A stretch of DNA of 11,303 nucleotides from Euryarchaeota archaeon UBA495 (GTDB lineage Archaea > Thermoplasmatota > Poseidoniia > Poseidoniales > Poseidoniaceae): NCBI GenBank assembly GCA_002496845.1, contig DALQ01000097.1, positions 1 through 11,303 of the forward strand, in the 5' to 3' direction. The notes under the pieces were generated by a model, which saw only the letters and a list, made by a program, of their open reading frames with translations, was not told the origin of the DNA and searched no databases. A program made the position numbers and the translations under genes. Below are positions 1-5,908 of this stretch, piece after piece; the stretch's first letter is position 1, and each line of letters begins with the position of its first letter.

Positions 1-36
1 CAGCGGGCTCTGATCGAGGCATGCGATCCCCATCCT

Positions 37-2919
37 GTGACGTCTTTTACTGCCGTTCTCCTTGTAGGACGGAGGAAGGGTGAAGCCTCACCCCTCTGCC
101 TACAGTCCGTGAGCGGCCAAGCGGACGACTTCGGGGCCATCCGCTTCGGCGGAACCTTGCGTCCTTCACAGGTTGCTTCGTCCACCATCATCAAGCGGAA
201 GTTGGACGAGGGCGAGCGTCGCTTGCTTGTGGTCGCACCGCCAGGTTCTGGAAAGACCGTGCTCGGCCTCTACGTGTGGACCGACTTGGTGCGCAAGCCC
301 GCGCTGGTCCTTAGCCCGAACTCGGCCATTCAGGCCCAATGGGTCGCACGGGCCGAGGAATTGTTCGAACTCGACGGTAGGGAGTCGGAGCTCAGCACCG
401 TCGGGAAAGAACCGGGCATCCTGACGTCGTTGACCTACCAGTCGGTCACGATGCCGCAGCCCCGCGACGAGGGACTCGATCCTGAAGCGATGGAACTCTG
501 GGTGAACGACCTCATCGACAAGTCCGAGGCAGAGGACGAGGAACAGGCCAGGGCGTGGATTCTCGACCTTCGCGACAGCAACGAGGACGTGTTCAACGAG
601 CGTCGCTCGTTCTATCGAAAGAAGGTCCGCGACGATTTGGTCGCCCACGGCAACGCTCTCTTCGTGCTGCATTCCTCTGCGAAGGCGACCCTTTCCGCGC
701 TCAAAGACGCTGGCGTGGGGCTGATCATCCTCGATGAGTGCCACCACTTGCTGCACCACTGGGGCAAGGTCCTCGATGAGGTGCGCACCTTCCTCGGCGA
801 CCCGATTGTGCTCGGTCTGACCGCGACGCCGCCCGACCCCACCGACGTGGACGAGGAGGATTACGCCCGCTACACGGACTTCTTTGGCGAGGTGGATTAC
901 GAGGTGCCGGTCCCCGCTTTGGTCCGTGACGCCAACCTCGCGCCCTACCAGGATCTCGCCTACTTTGTCCGCCCCTCAGAGCCAGAAATCGAGTACATCG
1001 CCGGCGTCGCGGACGGGTTCTCGGAGTTGTTGGGAGACCTCGCCAAAGGCCCCGGTCCCGATGCTGAGAAGAACCGCTTGCCCGGTCTCGACGATTGGCT
1101 GTTCGACGTGCTCGGCTCCAGACGCTTGCCGACGGGCGTGGCCTCGTCATGGGACGCGTTTGAGCGACGCGATGGCGCCTTGGCCGACCACGCTCGGCTC
1201 TACCTCCTCCGGCAAGGGCGCAGCATGCCTCCAGAGGTCCCCGAACCTGGTCCGGCCTTGTTGGCCAACCCGGTGTCGGAGGAGATGCTGATGGTGCCGC
1301 TGATCGACCGCTACATCCGTCACGGGCTGATGCGCTCTGAGAGCAAGGCCGACCACGCCTTGGCTGAGAAGGCCAAGAAGCAACTCATGCTCTACGGGAT
1401 TCAGGTCACGCAAACGGGCACACGCCCGTGTGCCGCACCCGTCACGCGGGTGCTGGCCTACAGCGAAGGCAAGCGCATCGCCCTCAAGCACATCCTCGAG
1501 ACGGAGATGCAAACGCTTGGCGACGGCATCCGAGCGGTCATCGTCACGGATTTTGAGCGGACGTCGTCGACGGCGCTGGTCGAGAACGTGCTCGACGACG
1601 AGGCCGGAGGCGCCATCGCAGTCTTCCGCGAATTGCTCACGTCAGAGGCGGTCGATCGGTTGGATCCAATCCTGATGACCGGCTCAACGGTGCTTGTTGA
1701 CGACGACCTTGTCCCCCGTCTTCTGCCGAGGATGAAGGCCTGGGTGGACCAAGAACGGCTTGTCGTGCGGTTTGAGGATCAGGTTCTGAACGGTTACCAT
1801 CGCATCCGGGGCATCGGCAAGGATTGGGTCCCGCGCAACTACACGAGGATGCTGACCGAACTCTTCCAAGAGGGCGTCACCAAGTGCATCGTTGGTACCC
1901 GCGGGCTCCTTGGTGAGGGTTGGGACGCAAGCCGCATCAATGTCCTCGTGGACTTGACCACCGTCACCACGCACATGAGCATCAACCAGCTTCGCGGTCG
2001 CTCCTTCCGTTTGGACAAACACTGGCCGGAAAAGGTCGCCAACAACTGGGACGTGGTGTGCGTCTTGCCCGAATCCAACCTCGGGAATTCCGATTTCAAG
2101 CGCTTCAAACGCAAGCACAAGAACCTCTACGGCGTTTGTGACGACGGCGCCATCGAGATGGGCGTGGGCCACGTCCACCCAGGCCTGACCGAGCGAGAAG
2201 CCGATGAGGTCGTTGCTGAATCGATGGGGGCCGTCAACGAAGAGATGCTCGTCCGGTCCCGCAACCGCGAACGGACCCGTGGGCTCTGGGGCATTGGCGA
2301 GCCGTGGACGGGTGAAGCCAAGCAGGCCATCGAAGTGGCCAAACTGGGCGGAGGAGGATTCCCAACGACCGTGAAAGAGCCAGATCCTGCGTGGAACGAG
2401 GCTTCCTTGGTGATGCTCATCGGGAAGGTCGTGGTCAAATCGCTCCAAACAGCGAACCTTCTTGGCCACAACGTAACGGTTGGCGGCGGTGACCGTGGAG
2501 GCGCCTGGTCACGTCTTTTCCTCGAGGGAGCCACCGTCGAAGAGGAGGCCTTGTTTGTGGATTCCATGCGCGAGGTGCTCGGGCCGTTGGACAACCCGCG
2601 CTACATGGTGATGCGCGTGGCCAGGTACTTCCAGACCAGCCTTGAGCCAACCTTGCTCTCTCGCCTTCTGCCGATGTTTTTCGATCCAAAAGAGGTCGTG
2701 CTCCACCGTGATCAAACCGCCATGTGGCACGCGGTGCCAAAGGCACTCGCAAAGAAGCGGGACTTGGCGGACATTTTCGTGTACATGTGGTCCATCCACA
2801 TTGGCCCGACCCGTCTGGTGTACGGGCACAGTGAGGGTGGGCGCGCGACGGTGCAGCAGGTGCTGGACGCCAACCTCGGCCCGACGGCTGAGTTCCATGA
2901 CAAGCGGGTCTTCACGTAG
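37..2919 (+). CDS. Superfamily 2 DEAD/DEAH-like helicase, large orphan
   Basis: This is an ATP-dependent nucleic-acid helicase or translocase of superfamily 2; the substrate is unknown. Visible motifs are Walker A APPGSGKT (residues 67-74), a DECH box (233-236), motif III-like TATPP (262-266), then in the second RecA lobe GTRGLLGEGWDA (about 620-631) and the arginine-finger motif QLRGRSFR (651-658). About 350 residues separate the two lobes, far more than in a minimal helicase, and about 300 residues of unrecognised sequence follow motif VI. The stretch NWDVVCVLPE after motif VI recalls large actinobacterial helicase-family proteins, from memory. The start is uncertain: the frame is open from base 1, GTG 37 has no clear ribosome site, and codons 37-108 (AGG, GTA, CTA, TCA) look less gene-like than the rest, so GTG 109 is a good alternative and extension beyond the window is possible. 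No nuclease or methylase is visible beside it. The helicase call is firm; the role is not. Confidence 0.85.
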   Translation: MTSFTAVLLVGRRKGEASPLCLQSVSGQADDFGAIRFGGTLRPSQVASSTIIKRKLDEGERRLLVVAPPGSGKTVLGLYVWTDLVRKPALVLSPNSAIQAQWVARAEELFELDGRESELSTVGKEPGILTSLTYQSVTMPQPRDEGLDPEAMELWVNDLIDKSEAEDEEQARAWILDLRDSNEDVFNERRSFYRKKVRDDLVAHGNALFVLHSSAKATLSALKDAGVGLIILDECHHLLHHWGKVLDEVRTFLGDPIVLGLTATPPDPTDVDEEDYARYTDFFGEVDYEVPVPALVRDANLAPYQDLAYFVRPSEPEIEYIAGVADGFSELLGDLAKGPGPDAEKNRLPGLDDWLFDVLGSRRLPTGVASSWDAFERRDGALADHARLYLLRQGRSMPPEVPEPGPALLANPVSEEMLMVPLIDRYIRHGLMRSESKADHALAEKAKKQLMLYGIQVTQTGTRPCAAPVTRVLAYSEGKRIALKHILETEMQTLGDGIRAVIVTDFERTSSTALVENVLDDEAGGAIAVFRELLTSEAVDRLDPILMTGSTVLVDDDLVPRLLPRMKAWVDQERLVVRFEDQVLNGYHRIRGIGKDWVPRNYTRMLTELFQEGVTKCIVGTRGLLGEGWDASRINVLVDLTTVTTHMSINQLRGRSFRLDKHWPEKVANNWDVVCVLPESNLGNSDFKRFKRKHKNLYGVCDDGAIEMGVGHVHPGLTEREADEVVAESMGAVNEEMLVRSRNRERTRGLWGIGEPWTGEAKQAIEVAKLGGGGFPTTVKEPDPAWNEASLVMLIGKVVVKSLQTANLLGHNVTVGGGDRGGAWSRLFLEGATVEEEALFVDSMREVLGPLDNPRYMVMRVARYFQTSLEPTLLSRLLPMFFDPKEVVLHRDQTAMWHAVPKALAKKRDLADIFVYMWSIHIGPTRLVYGHSEGGRATVQQVLDANLGPTAEFHDKRVFT

Positions 2920-3670
2920 ACGCGCAGGCCGGACAATCGACACCGGTTCCCCTGTGGGTCATGCAGAAGCGTTTCCTGCAGGTGAAACAGCGGTAATCGA
3001 AATCGGTCACGGCCCGGTTGCAACCAACGGCGCCGCAGACGTTGTCTTCCGAGGCTCCCATCATGAATTCCGAAGGGGGAGCAGCCTGGGCCGGTACGGT
3101 TGCTTCAGAGGACCAAAAGGCCCCAGAGGACGCTTCCACGCTGCCCGGCACGGGTTCCGCGGGTTTCGGAGCAGGGGGTGCTTGGCCGTCTTGCCACCAC
3201 GAATCGTCGCGTTGAGGTGCTGCTGCAGCCATGCCCATCGCCGCCGCGCCTACGGCAGCTGGAGCGCTCAACCGAAGCAAAGGAGCCACGTTGGGATGGT
3301 TCAGGAGATGGCGTGTGAAACCTGCGTCGCCAAAGAACGGCACAAGTTTTCTCACGGCTTGATCCGTTGGCAGCCCGACCACTTGATGGGCATTGAAGAT
3401 GGACACCAAACGGTTGTAACCGCGCTGTCTGCTGGGGCTGACTTGACCGGGAACGTTGGTTTGTTGGGGAGTCCAGTTGCCCCCGCCGCTTGCACCAAAG
3501 GACTGCTGGCCAGTCGACGGCGCTTCATGCTGCGCTTCGCCTTCCTTTTTTGCCGCGTAAATGGAATAGCCGATCAAGGCCAAACCGAAGAATGGACCTG
3601 CTTCACCGTTGAACACCGTGAGGACAACGCCAAACACCAACATCACGATGAGGCCGGGCGTGAATTTCAT
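2912..3670 (-). CDS. Membrane-anchored AN1/RING-like zinc-finger protein
   Basis: This 252-residue protein has two hydrophobic segments at its N-terminus (about 4-20 and 26-40), a low-complexity Pro/Ala/Gly/Ser-rich linker with a moderately conserved-looking block at about 83-133, and a C-terminal cysteine cluster. The cluster reads C212-x4-C217-x10-C228-x2-C231-x4-C236-x2-H239-x6-C246-x2-C249. That gives eight ligands in a spacing close to AN1 zinc fingers, except that the usual final H-x-C is replaced by C-x2-C; a RING/B-box-like cross-brace is the other reading. The finger probably faces the cytoplasm, tethered by the hairpin of two membrane segments, but topology is inferred. The ATG at 3670 has an AGGAGA site 8 nt upstream, which supports this start. 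The stop overlaps the 3' end of the convergent helicase gene by 8 bp. Its function is unknown; a protein-binding or regulatory role is a guess from the domain type. Confidence 0.75.
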   Translation of the reverse strand: MKFTPGLIVMLVFGVVLTVFNGEAGPFFGLALIGYSIYAAKKEGEAQHEAPSTGQQSFGASGGGNWTPQQTNVPGQVSPSRQRGYNRLVSIFNAHQVVGLPTDQAVRKLVPFFGDAGFTRHLLNHPNVAPLLRLSAPAAVGAAAMGMAAAAPQRDDSWWQDGQAPPAPKPAEPVPGSVEASSGAFWSSEATVPAQAAPPSEFMMGASEDNVCGAVGCNRAVTDFDYRCFTCRKRFCMTHRGTGVDCPACAST

Positions 3671-3678
3671 CGCATCCG

Positions 3679-3684
3679 TCTCCT
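3679..3684 (-). promoter_or_regulatory. Shine-Dalgarno site for the zinc-finger gene
   Basis: On the minus strand this reads AGGAGA, 8 nt before the ATG at 3670. It is the best Shine-Dalgarno match in the window and fixes the start of the membrane zinc-finger gene. It also implies that this transcript has a leader, unlike some neighbours. Confidence 0.55.
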
Positions 3685-3724
3685 ATCGGGTGGCCACGGC
3701 GCTGTCCCGCGCGCCGGGGCCGGT

Positions 3725-3738
3725 GGGGTCTGGACCCC
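3725..3738. repeat. Short inverted repeat GGGGTC/GACCCC
   Basis: GGGGTC and GACCCC are separated by two bases. As RNA this could form a five-pair stem with a four-base loop (CTGG). It lies about 77 bp past the primase stop on the minus strand and directly next to the palindrome at 3738-3751, upstream of the zinc-finger gene. It could be part of a terminator for the primase or of an operator. No T-run follows on the minus strand, so a terminator is not well supported. Confidence 0.3.
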
Positions 3739-3751
3739 CGACATATGTCGG
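3738..3751. promoter_or_regulatory. 14-bp perfect palindrome with TATA-like core
   Basis: CCGACATATGTCGG is a perfect 14-bp palindrome in the 144-bp gap between the primase stop and the zinc-finger start. Its core ACATATGT is the only A/T-rich stretch nearby apart from CTATAG at 3808-3813. It sits about 70 nt upstream of the zinc-finger ATG, which fits a TATA element with a leader of roughly 45 nt, or a dimeric-regulator operator overlapping the promoter. The palindrome is seen directly; the role is inferred. Confidence 0.4.
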
Positions 3752-3814
3752 TGCCGTCATCGCCCGGAGGCTCCGTTTGGGACGGGTGCAAGTCATGTAC
3801 GTCAGCCTATAGAC

Positions 3815-5119
3815 TCAACGCCGCTTCGCAAACCGCAACGCAGGTTCTGCAGATCCGGAGATATCCCCAGAGGAGGGGGGTGCGTCAAGCCCCAATCGGT
3901 GGCAGAGTTCCAAGTGTGGGCGAGACCATGGGTGGCCGACGTCGTTTTCGAGCCTTGACCAACCAAGTGGCGTGATGTTCTCGGGCGAAGCATCCTCGGA
4001 CTTGAGCAAGGAAATCCATGCATGCTCATCCGCACGATGCCGTGCTGCGATGGCCTTCAGCCCCATCCCTTCCAACACGGCAATAGCGCGTGAGCGAGGG
4101 AAGGCGCGTGGGACCACGAGCAGATAGCGTCCATCCACCTCGAAGGTGGCCAACGGTGCAACGTCGTCCGGAAGGGCAGCGAGTGTGCGTTCAAGCTCGT
4201 TCTGCTCGTTGACCTTGGAGGGCAACAAAGCCACCACGGCGGTCCGGTCCTTGGTGCCCACGACGTGGGTGCTGACTTCCAAACCAAGGGTCAATCCGCG
4301 CTTCTTTTTGCTCGCCTTCGGCGTTGACTTCTGCTTTGGTTCGCGTGGCGGTCGCCTCGGCAGAGGAAGGGCGGTGTCTGCTTTGGGCAGGCCCATGACC
4401 CATGTCCGGAGCGGGCGGTGAATCTGCCCCTCGGGCAAGACGGCGCAGGCCCACTTGGTCCGGCCGTGAAGGCTTCCCGGCACGCGAATGATGCGGCGCG
4501 TGTCGGCCGTGACGGTGGTGTCGACCGCATGTCCAGCCGCCACCACCCGCTGGAGCAAGGTTTGGCGGTGCGCCCGCACGGCTTGTTCACGCGTGCGGGG
4601 GTCGGGTTCAGCGAACGGGGTTCGGTCTGGGTCGCTGTACACGACGTGGAAGCCCTTTGCTCCAGAAAACGAGACGTGCATCAGCGCAAGGTCGGTGTGT
4701 GCCTCCAACCAAAGGATGAGTTTTGACGTCCTCTGTCGGACCTCTTCCAGACGCTTCCTCGAAAAGGGCCCCAGGTCAAGGTCGAAGACCACAAGGTGAT
4801 CCAGCAGAACGGGGGCTGGCTTGGTTTCGTCTCGAAGCCCGGGGAGGTTGACCGGGTCCAGCCAAGCCGAGGTGGACACGTAGAGGTCTGCAGGCGGGCG
4901 TTCCACCAGATGGCGTTGAAGCGAGGGTCCTCCTGAGAACCGTCGCGTGGCCATGACCCAGCGCCCCCCGAGCTGCCGCCAACGCACGTGGTGACGAGAA
5001 GGATGCGCCAACCAGGTGAGGTCCAACACCTCTGGCTGGGCGTACCAAGCCTTGAGGACGGCTTCCTCGTGTTCCGTCTCGCTCACAAGGGAGGCTTGTT
5101 GAGGCAGGTCTTGAGGCAT
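3815..5119 (-). CDS. priS: Archaeo-eukaryotic DNA primase small subunit (PriS-like)
   Basis: This is the catalytic subunit of the primase that makes short primers for replication, normally paired with PriL. The metal-binding pair is D113 and D115 (motif VFDLDLG), followed by the nucleotide-binding motif SFSGAKGFH (150-158), the likely third acidic residue D200 in VDTTVTAD, and RVPGSLHGRT (212-221) containing H218. All match the primase core. The N-terminal block around 47-86 (RWRQLGGRW through LYVSTSAW) resembles the region before the active site in archaeal PriS. Two features differ. There are only two cysteines (C225, C406), so the zinc knuckle usually found between the DxD motif and SGxKGFH is absent. 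A basic linker (about 257-275, rich in Lys/Pro) leads to about 155 residues I do not recognise. An in-frame TGA lies five codons upstream of the ATG, so the start cannot be further out. It is transcribed away from the eL41-like gene. A second, non-replicative AEP is possible. Confidence 0.85.
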   Translation of the reverse strand: MPQDLPQQASLVSETEHEEAVLKAWYAQPEVLDLTWLAHPSRHHVRWRQLGGRWVMATRRFSGGPSLQRHLVERPPADLYVSTSAWLDPVNLPGLRDETKPAPVLLDHLVVFDLDLGPFSRKRLEEVRQRTSKLILWLEAHTDLALMHVSFSGAKGFHVVYSDPDRTPFAEPDPRTREQAVRAHRQTLLQRVVAAGHAVDTTVTADTRRIIRVPGSLHGRTKWACAVLPEGQIHRPLRTWVMGLPKADTALPLPRRPPREPKQKSTPKASKKKRGLTLGLEVSTHVVGTKDRTAVVALLPSKVNEQNELERTLAALPDDVAPLATFEVDGRYLLVVPRAFPRSRAIAVLEGMGLKAIAARHRADEHAWISLLKSEDASPENITPLGWSRLENDVGHPWSRPHLELCHRLGLDAPPSSGDISGSAEPALRFAKRR

Positions 5120-5160
5120 CCGCCGTGCTTCTCAAGCGTGGCGACGTGGTCCGATGCGCT

Positions 5161-5168
5161 CATATACT
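5161..5168 (+). promoter_or_regulatory. TATA-like element before eL41/tRNA-Trp
   Basis: CATATACT lies about 27-34 nt upstream of the eL41-like ATG. In archaea TATA boxes sit about 25 bp before the transcription start, so this spacing predicts a leaderless or nearly leaderless transcript covering the miniprotein and probably the tRNA. The same A/T patch is about 46 nt upstream of the divergent primase ATG and could serve it too. Confidence 0.45.
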
Positions 5169-5194
5169 GACGGCAGGTCGCCGAGACGTTCACC

Positions 5195-5302
5195 ATGAAG
5201 CGAGGTTCCCGTGCGTGGAAAAAGACCGGTAACCAGCGGTGGAAGTGGCGCAAGAAGAAGTTGCGACGCCGAAAGCGTGCGCGCCGACAGGCCAAGAACT
5301 GA
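5195..5302 (+). CDS. rpl41e: eL41-like ribosomal miniprotein, 35 aa
   Basis: This 35-residue, very basic protein has 19 Lys or Arg residues. Its second half, KWRKKKLRRRKRARRQAKN, aligns without gaps to the start of the eL41 consensus (KWRKKRxRRLKRKRRK), the smallest ribosomal protein of archaea and eukaryotes, which is a single helix in the large subunit near the subunit bridge. Compared with the usual roughly 25 residues, it has an N-terminal extension of about 16 residues (MKRGSRAWKKTGNQRW). It has three tryptophans (W8, W16, W18), where classical eL41 has one. The ATG follows a TATA-like element at leaderless spacing and the gene is followed by a TTTTT run (5303-5307) and then tRNA-Trp. 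The gene is easily missed because of its length. An alternative is another small basic nucleic-acid-binding protein, but the motif match favours eL41. Confidence 0.75.
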   Translation: MKRGSRAWKKTGNQRWKWRKKKLRRRKRARRQAKN

Positions 5303-5318
5303 TTTTTCGCCTACACCC

Positions 5319-5391
5319 GGGGGTATAGTATAGCTCGGTATTATTACCGGCTCCAGACCGGTGGAGGGGGGTTCAAATCCCTCTGCCCCCA
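5319..5391 (+). tRNA. tRNA-Trp (CCA anticodon), intronless
   Basis: A full cloverleaf can be drawn. The acceptor stem is GGGGGTA (5319-5325) with TGCCCCC (5384-5390), all seven pairs allowing one T-G. The D arm (5328-5344) has GG at 5337-5338 and a weak three-pair stem with a T-T mismatch at 13-22. The anticodon stem is ACCGG/CCGGT (5346-5350, 5358-5362) around loop CTCCAGA, giving anticodon CCA at 5353-5355. The T arm is GGGGG/CCCTC (5367-5371, 5379-5383) around TTCAAAT. The discriminator base is A73, the archaeal/eukaryotic identity for tryptophan rather than the bacterial G73. CCA is not encoded: ACCT follows, so it must be added afterwards. There is no intron, although many euryarchaeal tRNA-Trp genes carry one. 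Only 16 nt separate it from the eL41-like stop, so the two are probably co-transcribed. Confidence 0.95.
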
Positions 5392-5587
5392 CCTTTCCCA
5401 ATTCGAACGAACATCTTCGATGGACGCTGAATGACGCTCAGCATGAGCGCCTCATCCGTTGAGCGATGCTGCTGTGTTCTGGGATCGCCGCTGCGTTGGT
5501 CAGCGGGCCGATGGGGGTGTGGCGTCTTGTCGCTCGCCCGGCCTTGCTTACGCTCAGGCCAACCGTGAATTCTGCTGTGTGGCAGCC
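5392..5587. other. Non-coding gap with clustered inverted repeats
   Basis: This 196-bp gap lies between the tRNA 3' end and the convergent TM2 stop. I see no supported gene. It contains a cluster of overlapping small inverted repeats: CGCTCA (5435-5440) can pair with TGAGCG at 5444-5449 or at 5460-5465, GCTGA (5426-5430) with TCAGC (5438-5442), and ATGAG/CTCAT (5443-5455) around CGC. The convergent position fits a shared transcription end for both strands, but no strong T-run accompanies the stems. Confidence 0.4.
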
Positions 5588-5845
5588 TCAAGCGAGGGGG
5601 TTGCCGTCAGCGTCGTCGATCTTGCCCATGATGATCATGATCATCTGGACGAAGGCCCAGGGCAGGCTCACAACGGCGCCAATGACGGTGATGGTGAGGA
5701 TGAGTTGTGCAACGCCCATCCCGGTCTTGCCGAGGTAGAAGTTGTGCACGCCAAGCGGGCCGAGGAAAAAGGCCAGCAAGAAGGCAATCATCTTCTGCTT
5801 GGGGGCGGCGGCGGGCATCGAGGCTTGTGTTGGAGCTGCTTCCAT
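5588..5845 (-). CDS. TM2 domain membrane protein, short paralog
   Basis: This 85-residue protein is a TM2 domain: two membrane segments (about 18-32 and 44-73) joined by a short turn, with the family signature FLGPLGVHNFYLGKTG (27-42). The N-terminus is a short Ala/Pro-rich tail and the C-terminus ends DADGNPLA. TM2 proteins are widespread membrane proteins of uncertain biochemical role. It is a clear paralog of the gene just upstream: both share PKQ before the domain, HNFYLGxTG, VAQL, WA and a DAxGxPL ending. The ATG has a strong TATA box 25 nt upstream, so this gene has its own promoter even though it lies 63 bp behind its paralog. GAGGAG at 5859-5864 could act as a ribosome site if the transcript has a leader. 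Confidence 0.85.
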   Translation of the reverse strand: MEAAPTQASMPAAAPKQKMIAFLLAFFLGPLGVHNFYLGKTGMGVAQLILTITVIGAVVSLPWAFVQMIMIIMGKIDDADGNPLA

Positions 5846-5863
5846 GCGTACGCTTTCGCTCCT

Positions 5864-5875
5864 CAGATTATATCC
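5864..5875 (-). promoter_or_regulatory. TATA box with upstream purine-rich element
   Basis: On the minus strand the sequence is GGATATAATCTG, preceded by GGAGGAAG, a purine-rich stretch in the position of an archaeal BRE. The TATA centre is about 25 nt from the TM2 ATG at 5845, which is the distance expected between a TATA box and a transcription start, so the transcript would begin at or very near the ATG. This is the clearest promoter in the window. Confidence 0.6.
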
Positions 5876-5908
5876 CTTCCTCCAGAACGAAGGATTTAGC
5901 GGAGCAAA

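Noticed and set aside
2642..3958. Long plus-strand open frame of 438 codons
   Set aside because: It overlaps the end of the helicase and lies antisense to the whole zinc-finger gene. Its translation is Arg/Pro/Cys-rich without domain motifs, whereas the minus-strand gene has a ribosome site, membrane segments and a zinc finger.
5303..5307. TTTTT after the eL41-like stop as a terminator
   Set aside because: It is only 16 nt from the tRNA 5' end; a terminator here would leave the tRNA without room for its own promoter, so co-transcription is more likely.
5132..5401. Minus-strand frame encoding GAEGFEPPSTGLEPV
   Set aside because: This well-known false protein arises from the antisense of a tRNA gene; here it is the reverse strand of tRNA-Trp and the eL41-like gene.
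5373..5591. Minus-strand frame of 72 codons after the TM2 gene
   Set aside because: The Arg/Pro/His-rich translation has no recognisable motif, and the frame overlaps the tRNA and non-coding gap.
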